Below, in pieces: positions 34,619 through 49,228 of a stretch of 64,000 bases of DNA. Position 1 is the first letter of the stretch. Every line of letters begins with the position of its first letter. The position numbers were made by a program, and so were the translations under genes. Under the pieces are notes generated by a model that saw only the letters and a program-made list of their open reading frames with translations, had not been told where the DNA came from and ran no database searches. Origin of the DNA: Cricetomys ansorgei (Eukaryota > Chordata > Mammalia > Rodentia > Nesomyidae); NCBI GenBank assembly GCA_026225945.1, contig JAMJFZ010002586.1, forward strand, positions 1-64,000, written 5' to 3'.

Positions 34619-37537
34619 GCATGGCTACCCATGAAACTGGAACAGGACTCATACTGCTTGCTAAATTAATGCAGTCCGGTTTGGCCGGACTTCTATCTGT
34701 CAGAGTAAAGTCACATCTGTCCCCTCACAAGAAAGCTTGGAAACTGCCGCCATAAGCCATCTGAATAAAACCTAGTATGGGGACCTAAGTCTCTGTTATG
34801 ACCATGATGAGTGGCAAGGAAATAAATGGTATTAACCTCAACGAGGGTATATACAATGCTGGCTCTTGGCTACTGTGTAGGTAAATGATGGCAGTGGGAG
34901 TCCTGGAAGGGAGGACTGCTTCCTTCTGCTGCTTTTTAATGTTGCATGGTGGTGTATGACAGCATGTTATCTTTCTCATACATACTTGAAATGATGTGAA
35001 GCCAAGTCCTTGGAAGCAAAGGGAAAAGGTTGTTCTGAAGAGACGTCTTGGGAGAAAGCATATGTATTCTGCCGGCTCCGATTCTCGTTATAAAAGGGGA
35101 CTTCAGTATCTATAAAGAAGACAGAAACAGAAGACAAAGGTTAAAAATGAGAACGTGTGGTGCTCAGAAATAACCTCCAAGCAAAACTCTATATTCATAA
35201 AATGATTTTAGGTTGCAAAAGTGGCTCATTATTAACTGCATCTGACTTCTTCTGAGGCCTCACATTGATTCCCTCCATGGTGGCCCAGGACCAGCTAACC
35301 AGCTGTAATTCCACTTCCAATGAGGCCTGACATCCTTTTCTAGCCTCCACACATACTGCACGTTGGTTGTAGAAAGAGACACTTAAAGGCAAAATACCCA
35401 TAGACTTAAAAAGGATATCATAATTAATAAGGAACAGAGAATTAAGAGTTTTAGTAAGCACTTTAAAAGCATCCTGGGGATGATCTATGTTGACTTTTAC
35501 TCTTTTAGTCTCCTTTTAGTATGCTTTTCCTCTAGCAATCTCCATGACCCTCCCTTTGAATCCTGTCTATTATTTCCTGGTGAGATTTCTTTTTTTTTGT
35601 TAAGACAGGGTTTCTCTGATGTAACTCTGGCTGTCCAGGAGTTCACAGAGATGTGCCTAGCTTCCTTCCTAAGGCGTGTGCCACCACTACCTGGTCTATC
35701 TCTTTTAGTATACCCACTATCCTTTCTTGATGTATTATTGTCCACAGAAGGTACTGCTTGACATAGCTAATATGTACTCATAATTTACCCACTGTTCTTC
35801 TTCATGGGAATACAGGAGGCTAATTGCTACTGGCCTAAGCCAGAGCAGTTATAGACCATAGTGCTCTGCTAACCACCGGAAATGCTTTGGAAAATTTGTG
35901 AAGTAAAGCATGGTTGTCTTTATTCAGAGTCTTGTGTCAGAAGAATTTCTGATTAATATATTTTTAAGCTAGCTAAGTAGAGTGGCTAAATGTGAAGCAT
36001 AGGAGTTATACAGAAAACAAGTTCCTATGTAATTTTCCTCATTTCATATATTCTATTTACAAAAGTAATAGCTCGTTAGAATCAATTTTGATCACACCCC
36101 TAGAAAGGGTTTCTCTGTTTTAACTCTGGTAGTCCTGTAACTCACTCTGCAGACCAGCCTCACATGATGAAGCTACCTAAAAGAAACACCAATCGGGTGA
36201 TGATAATACTTTTGACTCAGCTTTGCTCAGAAGATTCTGCCAATATTGGAATAGGCAATAGGAGCCAGAGGTTCAGAGCAGAATCTAGGCCCAGAGTCTG
36301 ACGGGATCACCACATTCTAGACTAGTCAGAGAATTACAGTGACCGTCTGTCCAAAGGAAAAAAAACTGTACAGGGACACATTTCCAATACTTTTTCTCGT
36401 ACATATTTCAGCCTTCCTTATGGTTGCATGCTGCTTGGACTTCTGACAACTGCTTTAGTGAGTTAGTAACAGGACGCAGTGTCAGTTGGATTTGTCATAG
36501 TTAGAGTAAGTCAGAGGAGTTAGACAATTTGCTCCTGAGGATGAAGAGGACAAGGCAGGCAGACAGGAACTGGGCTTAGATACAAACAAAAAACAGCGTC
36601 AGGGGACTGTGGATGGAAAAGCATGTTAGGTACATTTAAAGGCATCGAAGATTTTTAGAAGTTAAGTCCAGTTCTCCAGCTTTAGACCTATTAAGACAGG
36701 CAGAAAGGGCTGTTCCATTAGCAGTGTGAAACAGTATCAGTTACAATTCACCTCCAATCAAAGAAGGCTTGAGAGCCCAGATCCAAGTTGGTAGAAAACA
36801 GCTACATTTTAGGAAAACAAATATAATACATTATTTCTTAGGGAAGGGGATGTTACAGAAAGGGTTTCTCTGTGTCTGCCTGACTGTTTGGAAACTTGCT
36901 CTGTTGACCAGGCTGGCCTTGAACTCAGAAACCCCCGTGCCTCTGCTGCCTGAATGCTGTGATGAAGGCATGCATGCATTACCACTACCTAGCTAAACGA
37001 ATTAATTTTTACAGAAAAGAGTCAAACAGGAATATCAAAAGTGTGACTCTGAAATGCAAATTTATAGGTTAGAGAGAGGATTCAGTGGTCAAGTCCAGGT
37101 ATTACTATGGACCCAAGTTTAGTTCGCAGCCCTGACATTAAGCTTCTCAGAACTGCCTGTTACTCCAGCTCCAGAGAATCCAATACTGTCTTCTCGATGG
37201 CACCCACAGTCACTGTACTCTGTGTACATACCCCAACAATGTCAAAACAATTTAAATCTTTAATAAAAATATGCAAATTTAGAAAACTTACGCCAATAAT
37301 ACCACGGAAGAAGTTTGATATTTCTGCTTGACCAAGTCTCTTGGGCCCCTTTTCTATATAAATACATTAAAGCATTAAGGTGACTGAAAATGAGGGAAAA
37401 AAGCCACTAAGTGCTTACTATCCTCAAGATTTTGAACCAGCTGGGATAATGTGGCAAGAGGAAAAGTTCATTGTGTGGTGCTATCCCTAAACCTATTATA
37501 ACTGTGATGATGGCCACACCGGGTCTTTCAGAAAAGA
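34619..37537. repeat. Macrosatellite unit 6
   Basis: Length is 2919. It is the first unit with CTGCAGACCAG, and the first of three (units 6, 7, 8) with TATACCCACTATCC, one C short. It has GTCAAAACAATTT, one A short, near 37241. Confidence 0.95.
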
Positions 37538-40457
37538 GCATGGCTACCCATGAAACTGGAACAGGACTCATACTGCTTGCTAAATTAATGCAGTCCGGTT
37601 TGGCCGGACTTCTATCTGTCAGAGTAAAGTCACATCTGTCCCCTCACAAGAAAGCTTGGAAACTGCCGCCATAAGCCATCTGAATAAAACCTAGTATGGG
37701 GACCTAAGTCTCTGTTATGACCATGATGAGTGGCAAGGAAATAAATGGTATTAACCTCAACGAGGGTATATACAATGCTGGCTCTTGGCTACTGTGTAGG
37801 TAAATGATGGCAGTGGGAGTCCTGGAAGGGAGGACTGCTTCCTTCTGCTGCTTTTTAATGTTGCATGGTGGTGTATGACAGCATGTTATCTTTCTCATAC
37901 ATACTTGAAATGATGTGAAGCCAAGTCCTTGGAAGCAAAGGGAAAAGGTTGTTCTGAAGAGACGTCTTGGGAGAAAGCATATGTATTCTGCCGGCTCCGA
38001 TTCTCGTTATAAAAGGGGACTTCAGTATCTATAAAGAAGACAGAAACAGAAGACAAAGGTTAAAAATGAGAACGTGTGGTGCTCAGAAATAACCTCCAAG
38101 CAAAACTCTATATTCATAAAATGATTTTAGGTTGCAAAAGTGGCTCATTATTAACTGCATCTGACTTCTTCTGAGGCCTCACATTGATTCCCTCCATGGT
38201 GGCCCAGGACCAGCTAACCAGCTGTAATTCCACTTCCAATGAGGCCTGACATCCTTTTCTAGCCTCCACACATACTGCACGTTGGTTGTAGAAAGAGACA
38301 CTTAAAGGCAAAATACCCATAGACTTAAAAAGGATATCATAATTAATAAGGAACAGAGAATTAAGAGTTTTAGTAAGCACTTTAAAAGCATCCTGGGGAT
38401 GATCTATGTTGACTTTTACTCTTTTAGTCTCCTTTTAGTATGCTTTTCCTCTAGCAATCTCCATGACCCTCCCTTTGAATCCTGTCTATTATTTCCTGGT
38501 GAGATTTCTTTTTTTTTTGTTAAGACAGGGTTTCTCTGATGTAACTCTGGCTGTCCAGGAGTTCACAGAGATGTGCCTAGCTTCCTTCCTAAGGCGTGTG
38601 CCACCACTACCTGGTCTATCTCTTTTAGTATACCCACTATCCTTTCTTGATGTATTATTGTCCACAGAAGGTACTGCTTGACATAGCTAATATGTACTCA
38701 TAATTTACCCACTGTTCTTCTTCATGGGAATACAGGAGGCTAATTGCTACTGGCCTAAGCCAGAGCAGTTATAGACCATAGTGCTCTGCTAACCACCGGA
38801 AATGCTTTGGAAAATTTGTGAAGTAAAGCATGGTTGTCTTTATTCAGAGTCTTGTGTCAGAAGAATTTCTGATTAATATATTTTTAAGCTAGCTAAGTAG
38901 AGTGGCTAAATGTGAAGCATAGGAGTTATACAGAAAACAAGTTCCTATGTAATTTTCCTCATTTCATATATTCTATTTACAAAAGTAATAGCTCGTTAGA
39001 ATCAATTTTGATCACACCCCTAGAAAGGGTTTCTCTGTTTTAACTCTGGTAGTCCTGTAACTCACTCTGCAGACCAGCCTCACATGATGAAGCTACCTAA
39101 AAGAAACACCAATCGGGTGATGATAATACTTTTGACTCAGCTTTGCTCAGAAGATTCTGCCAATATTGGAATAGGCAATAGGAGCCAGAGGTTCAGAGCA
39201 GAATCTAGGCCCAGAGTCTGACGGGATCACCACATTCTAGACTAGTCAGAGAATTACAGTGACCGTCTGTCCAAAGGAAAAAAAACTGTACAGGGACACA
39301 TTTCCAATACTTTTTCTCGTACATATTTCAGCCTTCCTTATGGTTGCATGCTGCTTGGACTTCTGACAACTGCTTTAGTGAGTTAGTAATAGGATGCAGT
39401 GTCAGTTGGATTTGTCATAGTTAGAGTAAGTCAGAGGAGTTAGACAATTTGCTCCTGAGGATGAAGACGACAAGGCAGGCAGACAGGAACTGGGCTTAGA
39501 TACAAACAAAAGACAGCGTCAGGGGACTGTGGATGGAAAAGCATGTTAGGTACATTTAAAGGCATCGAAGATTTTTAGAAGTTAAGTCCAGTTCTCCAGC
39601 TTTAGACTATTAAGACAGGCAGAAAGGGCTGTTCCATTAGCAGTGTGAAACAGTATCAGTTACAATTCACCTCCAATCAAAGAAGGCTTGAGAGCCCAGA
39701 TCCAAGTTGGTAGAAAACAGCTACATTTTAGGAAAACAAATATAATACATTATTTCTTAGGGAAGGGGATGTTACAGAAAGGGTTTCTCTGTGTCTGCCT
39801 GACTGTTTGGAAACTTGCTCTGTTGACCAGGCTGGCCTTGAACTCAGAAACCCCCGTGCCTCTGCTGCCTGAATGCTGTGATGAAGGCATGCATGCATTA
39901 CCACTACCTAGCTAAACGAATTAATTTTTACAGAAAAGAGTCAAACAGGAATATCAAAAGTGTGACTCTGAAATGCAAATTTATAGGTTAGAGAGAGGAT
40001 TCAGTGGTCAAGTCCAGGTATTACTATGGACCCAAGTTTAGTTCGCAGCCCTGACATTAAGCTTCTCAGAACTGCCTGTTACTCCAGCTCCAGAGAATCC
40101 AATACTGTCTTCTCGATGGCACCCACAGTCACTGTACTCTGTGTACATACCCCAACAATGTCAAAAACAATTTAAATCTTTAATAAAAATATGCAAATTT
40201 AGAAAACTTACGCCAATAATACCACGGAAGAAGTTTGATATTTCTGCTTGACCAAGTCTCTTGGGCCCCTTTTCTATATAAATACATTAAAGCATTAAGG
40301 TGACTGAAAATGAGGGAAAAAAGCCACTAAGTGCTTACTATCCTCAAGATTTTGAACCAGCTGGGATAATGTGGCAAGAGGAAAAGTTCATTGTGTGGTG
40401 CTATCCCTAAACCTATTATAACTGTGATGATGGCCACACCGGGTCTTTCAGAAAAGA
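37538..40457. repeat. Macrosatellite unit 7
   Basis: Length is 2920. It shares TATACCCACTATCC with units 6 and 8. It is the first unit with TTAGTAATAGGATG near 39386. Private states are GAAGACGAC near 39465 and TAGACTATT near 39604. Confidence 0.95.
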
Positions 40458-43382
40458 GCATGGCTACCCATGAAACTGGAACAGGACTCATACTGCTTGC
40501 TAAATTAATGCAGTCCGGTTTGGCCGGACTTCTATCTGTCAGAGTAAAGTCACATCTGTCCCCTCACAAGAAAGCTTGGAAACTGCCGCCATAAGCCATC
40601 TGAATAAAACCTAGTATGGGGACCTAAGTCTCTGTTATGACCATGATGAGTGGCAAGGAAATAAATGGTATTAACCTCAACGAGGGTATATACAATGCTG
40701 GCTCTTGGCTACTGTGTAGGTAAATGATGGCAGTGGGAGTCCTGGAAGGGAGGACTGCTTCCTTCTGCTGCTTTTTAATGTTGCATGGTGGTGTATGACA
40801 GCATGTTATCTTTCTCATACATACTTGAAATGATGTGAAGCCAAGTCCTTGGAAGCAAAGGGAAAAGGTTGTTCTGAAGAGACGTCTTGGGAGAAAGCAT
40901 ATGTATTCTGCCGGCTCCGATTCTCGTTATAAAAGGGGACTTCAGTATCTATAAAGAAGACAGAAACAGAAGACAAGAGGTTAAAAATGAGAACGTGTGG
41001 TGCTCAGAAATAACCTCCAAGCAAAACTCTATATTCATAAAATGATTTTAGGTTGCAAAAGTGGCTCATTATTAACTGCATCTGACTTCTTCTGAGGCCT
41101 CACATTGATTCCCTCCATGGTGGCCCAGGACCAGCTAACCAGCTGTAATTCCACTTCCAATGAGGCCTGACATCCTTTTCTAGCCTCCACACATACTGCA
41201 CGTTGGTTGTAGAAAGAGACACTTAAAGGCAAAATACCCATAGACTTAAAAAGGATATCATAATTAATAAGGAACAGAGAATTAAGAGTTTTAGTAAGCA
41301 CTTTAAAAGCATCCTGGGGATGATCTAAGTTGACTTTTACTCTTTTAGTCTCCTTTTAGTATGCTTTTCCTCTAGCAATCTCCATGACCCTCCCTTTGAA
41401 TCCTGTCTATTATTTCCTGGTGAGATTTCTTTTTTTTTTTTGTTAAGACAGGGTTTCTCTGATGTAACTCTGGCTGTCCAGGAGTTCACAGAGATGTGCC
41501 TAGCTTCCTTCCTAAGGCGTGTGCCACCACTACCTGGTCTATCTCTTTTAGTATACCCACTATCCTTTCTTGATGTATTATTGTCCACAGAAGGTACTGC
41601 TTGACATAGCTAATATGTACTCATAATTTACCCACTGTTCTTCTTCATGGGAATACAGGAGGCTAATTGCTACTGGCCTAAGCCAGAGCAGTTATAGACC
41701 ATAGTGCTCTGCTAACCACCGGAAATGCTTTGGAAAATTTGTGAAGTAAAGCATGGTTGTCTTTATTCAGAGTCTTGTGTCAGAAGAATTTCTGATTAAT
41801 ATATTTTTAAGCTAGCTAAGTAGAGTGGCTAAATGTGAAGCATAGGAGTTATACAGAAAACAAGTTCCTATGTAATTTTCCTCATTTCATATATTCTATT
41901 TACAAAAGTAATAGCTCGTTAGAATCAATTTTGATGACACCCCTAGAAAGGGTTTCTCTATTTTAACTCTGGTAGTCCTGTAACTCACTCTGCAGACCAG
42001 CCTCACATGATGAAGCTACCTAAAAGAAACACCAATCGGGTGATGATAATACTTTTGACTCAGCTTTGCTCAGAAGATTCTGCCAATATTGGAATAGGCA
42101 ATAGGAGCCAGAGGTTCAGAGCACAATCTAGGCCCAGAGTCTGACGGGATCACCACATTCTAGACTAGTCAGAGAATTACAGTGACCGTCTGTCCAAAGG
42201 AAAAAAAAACTGTACAGGGACACATTTCCAATACTTTTTCTCGTACATATTTCAGCCTTCCTTATGGTTGCATGCTGCTTGGACTTCTGACAACTGCTTT
42301 AGTGAGTTAGTAATAGGATGCAGTGTCAGTTGGATTTGTCATAGTTAGAGTAAGTCAGAGGAGTTAGACAATTTGCTCCTGAGGATGAAGAGGACAAGGC
42401 AGGCAGACAGGAACTGGGCTTAGATACAAACAAAAGACAGCGTCAGGGGACTGTGGATGGAAAAGCATGTTAGGTACATTTAAAGGCATCGAAGATTTTT
42501 AGAAGTTAAGTCCAGTTCTCCAGCTTTAGACCTATTAAGACAGGCAGAAAGGGCTGTTCCATTAGCAGTGTGAAACAGTATCAGTTACAATTCACCTCCA
42601 ATCAAAGAAGGCTTGAGAGCCCAGATCCAAGTTGGTAGAAAACAGCTACATTTTAGGAAAACAAATATAATACATTATTTCTTAGGGAAGGGGATGTTAC
42701 AGAAAGGGTTTCTCTGTGTCTGCCTGACTGTTTGGAAACTTGCTCTGTTGACCAGGCTGGCCTTGAACTCAGAAACCCCCGTGCCTCTGCTGCCTGAATG
42801 CTGTGATGAAGGCATGCATGCATTACCACTACCTAGCTAAATGAATTAATTTTTACAGAAAAGAGTCAAACAGGAATATCAAAAGTGTGACTCTGAAATG
42901 CAAATTTATAGGTTAGAGAGAGGATTCAGTGGTCAAGTCCAGGTATTACTATGGACCCAAGTTTAGTTCGCAGCCCTGACATTAAGCTTCTCAGAACTGC
43001 CTGTTACTCCAGCTCCAGAGAATCCAATACTGTCTTCTCGATGGCACCCACAGTCACTGTACTCTGTGTACATACCCCAACAATGTCAAAAACAATTTAA
43101 ATCTTTAATAAAAATATGCAAATTTAGAAAACTTACGCCAATAATACCACGGAAGAAGTTTGATATTTCTGCTTGACCAAGTCTCTTGGGCCCCTTTTCT
43201 ATATAAATACATTAAAGCATTAAGGTGACTGAAAATGAGGGAAAAAAGCCACTAAGTGCTTACTATCCTCAAGATTTTGAACCAGCTGGGATAATGTGGC
43301 AAGAGGAAAAGTTCATTGTGTGGTGCTATCCCTAAACCTATTATAACTGTGATGATGGCCACACCGGGTCTTTCAGAAAAGA
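40458..43382. repeat. Macrosatellite unit 8
   Basis: Length is 2925. It is the first unit with GATCTAAGTTG, GATGACACCC, CTCTATTTTA, GCACAATCTAGG and CTAAATGAATT, all kept to the right. It has a private two-base addition, GACAAGAGGTT, near 40974. Confidence 0.95.
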
Positions 43383-46306
43383 GCATGGCTACCCATGAAA
43401 CTGGAACAGGACTCATACTGCTTGCTAAATTAATGCAGTCCGGTTTGGCCGGACTTCTATCTGTCAGAGTAAAGTCACATCTGTCCCCTCACAAGAAAGC
43501 TTGGAAACTTGCCGCCATAAGCCATCTGAATAAAACCTAGTATGGGGACCTAAGTCTCTGTTATGACCATGATGAGTGGCAAGGAAATAAATGGTATTAA
43601 CCTCAACGAGGGTATATACAATGCTGGCTCTTGGCTACTGTGTAGGTAAATGATGGCAGTGGGAGTCCTGGAAGGGAGGACTGCTTCCTTCTGCTGCTTT
43701 TTAATGTTGCATGGTGGTGTATGACAGCATGTTATCTTTCTCATACATACTTGAAATGATGTGAAGCCAAGTCCTTGGAAGCAAAGGGAAAAGGTTGTTC
43801 TGAAGAGACGTCTTGGGAGAAAGCATATGTATTCTGCCGGCTCCGATTCTCGTTATAAAAGGGGACTTCAGTATCTATAAAGAAGACAGAAACAGAAGAC
43901 AAAGGTTAAAAATGAGAACGTGTGGTGCTCAGAAATAACCTCCAAGCAAAACTCTATATTCATAAAATGATTTTAGGTTGCAAAAGTGGCTCATTATTAA
44001 CTGCATCTGACTTCTTCTGAGGCCTCACATTGATTCCCTCCATGGTGGCCCAGGACCAGCTAACCAGCTGTAATTCCATTTCCAATGAGGCCTGACATCC
44101 TTTTCTAGCCTCCACACATACTGCACGTTGGTTGTAGAAAGAGACACTTAAAGGCAAAATACCCATAGACTTAAAAAGGATATCATAATTAATAAGGAAC
44201 AGAGAATTAAGAGTTTTAGTAAGCACTTTAAAAGCATCCTGGGGATGATCTAAGTTGACTTTTACTCTTTTAGTCTCCTTTTAGTATGCTTTTCCTCTAG
44301 CAATCTCCATGACCCTCCCTTTGAATTCTGTCTATTATTTCCTGGTGAGATTTCTTTTTTTTTTTGTTAAGACAGGGTTTCTCTGATGTAACTCTGGCTG
44401 TCCAGGAGTTCACAGAGATGTGCCTAGCTTCCTTCCTAATGCGTGTGCCACCACTCCCTGGTCTATCTCTTTTAGTATACCACACTATCCTTTCTTGATG
44501 TATTATTGTCCACAGAAGGTACTGCTTGACATACCTAATATGTACTCATAATTTACCCACTGTTCTTCTTCATGGGAATACAGGAGGCTAATTGCTACTG
44601 GCCTAAGCCAGAGCAGTTATAGACCATAGTGCTCTGCTAACCACCGGAAATGCTTTGGAAAATTTGTGAAGCAAAGCATGGTTGTCTTTATTCAGAGTCT
44701 TGTGTCAGAAGAATTTCTGATTAATATATTTTTAAGCTAGCTAAGTAGAGTGGCTAAATGTGAAGCATAGGAGTTATACAGAAAACAAGTTCCTATGTAA
44801 TTTTCCTCATTTCATATATTCTATTTACAAAAGTAATAGCTCGTTAGAATCAATTTTGATGACACCCCTAGAAAGGGTTTCTCTATTTTAACTCTGGTAG
44901 TCCTGTAACTCACTCTGCAGACCAGCCTCACATGATGAAGCTACCTAAAAGAAACACCAATCGGGTGATGATAATACTTTTGACTCAGCTTTGCTCAGAA
45001 GATTCTGCCAATATTGGAATAGGCAATAGGAGCCAGAGGTTCAGAGCACAATCTAGGCCCAGAGTCTGACGGGATCACCACATTCTAGACTAGTCAGAGA
45101 ATTACAGTGACCGTCTGTCCAAAGGAAAAAAAACTGTACAGGGACACATTTCCAATACTTTTTCTCGTACATATTTCAGCCTTCCTTATGGTTGCATGCT
45201 GCTTGGACTTCTGACAACTGCTTTAGTGAGTTAGTAATAGGATGCAGTGTCAGTTGGATTTGTCATAGTTAGAGTAAGTCAGAGGAGTTAGACAATTTGC
45301 TCCTGAGGATGAAGAGGACAAGGCAGGCAGACAGGAACTGGGCTTAGATACAAACAAAAGACAGCGTCAGGGGACTGTGGATGGAAAAGCATGTTAGGTA
45401 CATTTAAAGGCATCGAAGATTTTTAGAAGTTAAGTCCAGTTCTCCAGCTTTAGACCTATTAAGACAGGCAGAAAGGGCTGTTCCATTAGCAGTGTGAAAC
45501 AGTATCAGTTACAATTCACCTCCAATCAAAGAAGGCTTGAGAGCCCAGATCCAAGTTGGTAGAAAACAGCTACATTTTAGGAAAACAAATATAATACATT
45601 ATTTCTTAGGGAAGGGGATGTTACAGAAAGGGTTTCTCTGTGTCTGCCTGACTGTTTGGAAACTTGCTCTGTTGACCAGGCTGGCCTTGAACTCAGAAAC
45701 CCCCGTGCCTCTGCTGCCTGAATGCTGTGATGAAGGCATGCATGCATTACCACTACCTAGCTAAATGAATTAATTTTTACAGAAAAGAGTCAAACAGGAA
45801 TATCAAAAGTGTGACTCTGAAATGCAAATTTATAGGTTAGAGAGAGGATTCAGTGGTCAAGTCCAGGTATTACTATGGACCCAAGTTTAGTTCGCAGCCC
45901 TGACATTAAGCTTCTCAGAACTGCCTGTTACTCCAGCTCCAGAGAATCCAATACTGTCTTCTCGATGGCACCCACAGTCACTGTACTCTGTGTACATACC
46001 CCAACAATGTCAAAAACAATTTAAATCTTTAATAAAAATATGCAAATTTAGAAAACTTACGCCAATAATACCACGGAAGAAGTTTGATATTTCTGCTTGA
46101 CCAAGTCTCTTGGGCCCCTTTTCTATATAAATACATTAAAGCATTAAGGTGACTGAAAATGAGGGAAAAAAGCCACTAAGTGCTTACTATCCTCAAGATT
46201 TTGAACCAGCTGGGATAATGTGGCAAGAGGAAAAGTTCATTGTGTGGTGCTATCCCTAAACCTATTATAACTGTGATGATGGCCACACCGGGTCTTTCAG
46301 AAAAGA
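43383..46306. repeat. Macrosatellite unit 9
   Basis: Length is 2924. It is the first unit with GAATTCTGTC, TAATGCGTG, CACTCCCTGG, TACCACACTATCC, GACATACCTA and AAGCAAAGC. It reads AACTTGCCGCC at its start and ATTCCATTTCC in B3a. Confidence 0.95.
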
Positions 46307-49228
46307 GCATGGCTACCCATGAAACTGGAACAGGACTCATACTGCTTGCTAAATTAATGCAGTCCGGTTTGGCCGGACTTCTATCTGTCAGAGTAAAGTC
46401 ACATCTGTCCCCTCACAAGAAAGCTTGGAAACTTCCGCCATAAGCCATCTGAATAAAACCTAGTATGGGGACCTAAGTCTCTGTTATGACCATGATGAGT
46501 GGCAAGGAAATAAATGGTATTAACCTCAACGAGGGTATATACAATGCTGGCTCTTGGCTACTGTGTAGGTAAATGATGGCAGTGGGAGTCCTGGAAGGGA
46601 GGACTGCTTCCTTCTGCTGCTTTTTAATGTTGCATGGTGGTGTATGACAGCATGTTATCTTTCTCATACATACTTGAAATGATGTGAAGCCAAGTCCTTG
46701 GAAGCAAAGGGAAAAGGTTGTTCTGAAGAGACGTCTTGGGAGAAAGCATATGTATTCTGCCGGCTCCGATTCTCGTTATAAAAGGGGACTTCAGTATCTA
46801 TAAAGAAGACAGAAACAGAAGACAAAGGTTAAAAATGAGAACGTGTGGTGCTCAGAAATAACCTCCAAGCAAAACTCTATATTCATAAAATGATTTTAGG
46901 TTGCAAAAGTGGCTCATTATTAACTGCATCTGACTTCTTCTGAGGCCTCACATTGATTCCCTCCATGGTGGCCCAGGACCAGCTAACCAGCTGTAATTCC
47001 ACTTCCAATGAGGCCTGACATCCTTTTCTAGCCTCCACACATACTGCACGTTGGTTGTAGAAAGAGACACTTAAAGGCAAAATACCCATAGACTTAAAAA
47101 GGATATCATAATTAATAAGGAACAGAGAATTAAGAGTTTTAGTAAGCACTTTAAAAGCATCCTGGGGATGATCTAAGTTGACTTTTACTCTTTTAGTCTC
47201 CTTTTAGTATGCTTTTCCTCTAGCAATCTCCATGACCCTCCCTTTGAATTCTGTCTATTATTTCCTGGTGAGATTTTTTTTTTTTTTGTTAAGACAGGGT
47301 TTCTCTGATGTAACTCTGGCTGTCCAGGAGTTCACAGAGATGTGCCTAGCTTCCTTCCTAATGCGTGTGCCACCACTCCCTGGTCTATCTCTTTTAGTAT
47401 ACCACACTATCCTTTCTTGATGTATTATTGTCCACAGAAGGTACTGCTTGACATACCTAATATGTACTCATAATTTACCCACTGTTCTTCTTCATGGGAA
47501 TACAGGAGGCTAATTGCTACTGGCCTAAGCCAGAGCAGTTATAGACCATAGTGCTCTGCTAACCACCGGAAATGCTTTGGAAAATTTGTGAAGCAAAGCA
47601 TGGTTGTCTTTATTCAGAGTCTTGTGACAGAAGAATTTCTGATTAATATATTTTTAAGCTAGCTAAGTAGAGTGGCTAAATGTGAAGCATAGGAGTTATA
47701 CAGAAAACAAGTTCCTATGTAATTTTCCTCATTTCATATATTCTATTTACAAAAGTAATAGCTCGTTAGAATCAATTTTGATGACACCCCTAGAAAGGGT
47801 TTCTCTATTTTAACTCTGGTAGTCCTGTAACTCACTCTGCAGACCAGCCTCACATGATGAAGCTACCTAAAAGAAACACCAATCGGGTGATGATAATACT
47901 TTTGACTCAGCTTTGCTCAGAAGATTCTGCCAATATTGGAATAGGCAATAGGAGCCAGAGGTTCAGAGCACAATCTAGGCCCAGAGTCTGACGGGATCAC
48001 CACATTCTAGACTAGTCAGAGAATTACAGTGACCGTCTGTCCAAAGGAAAAAAAACTGTACAGGGACACATTTCCAATACTTTTTCTCGTACATATTTCA
48101 GCCTTCCTTATGGTTGCATGCTGCTTGGACTTCTGACAACTGCTTTAGTGAGTTAGTAATAGGATGCAGTGTCAGTTGGATTTGTCATAGTTAGAGTAAG
48201 TCAGAGGAGTTAGACAATTTGCTCCTGAGGATGAAGAGGACAAGGCAGGCAGACAGGAACTGGGCTTAGATACAAACAAAAGACAGCGTCAGGGGACTGT
48301 GGATGGAAAAGCATGTTAGGTACATTTAAAGGCATCGAAGATTTTTAGAAGTTAAGTCCAGTTCTCCAGCTTTAGACCTATTAAGACAGGCAGAAAGGGC
48401 TGTTCCATTAGCAGTGTGAAACAGTATCAGTTACAATTCACCTCCAATCAAAGAAGGCTTGAGAGCCCAGATCCAAGTTGGTAGAAAACAGCTACATTTT
48501 AGGAAAACAAATATAATACATTATTTCTTAGGGAATGGGATGTTACAGAAAGAGTTTCTCTGTGTCTGCATGACTGTTTGGAAACTTGCTCTGTTGACCA
48601 GGCAGTCCTTGAACTCAGAAACCCCCGTGCCTCTGCTGCCTGAATGCTGTGATGAAGGCATGCATGCATTACCACTACCTAGCTAAATGAATTAATTTTT
48701 ACAGAAAAGAGTCAAACAGGAATATCAAAAGTGTGACTCTGAAATGCAAATTTATAGGTTAGAGAGAGGATTCAGTGGTCAAGTCCAGGTATTACTTTGG
48801 ACCCAAGTTTAGTTCGCAGCCCTGACATTAAGCTTCTCAGAACTGCCTGTTACTCCAGCTCCAGAGAATCCAATACTGTCTTCTCGATGGCACCCACAGT
48901 CACTGTACTCTGTGTACATACCCCAACAATGTCAAAAACAATTTAAATCTTTAATAAAAATATGCAAATTTAGAAAACTTACGCCAATAATACCACGGAA
49001 GAAGTTTGATATTTCTGCTTGACCAAGTCTCTTGGGCCCCTTTTCTATATAAATACATTAAAGCATTAAGGTGACTGAAAATGAGGGAAAAAAGCCACTA
49101 AGTGCTTACTATCCTCAAGATTTTGAACCAGCTGGGATAATGTGGCAAGAGGAAAAGTTCATTGTGTGGTGCTATCCCTAAACCTATTATAACTGTGATG
49201 ATGGCCACACCGGGTCTTTCAGAAAAGA
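46307..49228. repeat. Macrosatellite unit 10
   Basis: Length is 2922. It is the first unit with CTTGTGACAG, GGGAATGGGATG, AGAGTTTCTC, CAGGCAGTCC and ATTACTTTGG. It reads AACTTCCGCC at its start. The T tract of B1a lacks the usual C (GAGATTTTTT). Confidence 0.95.
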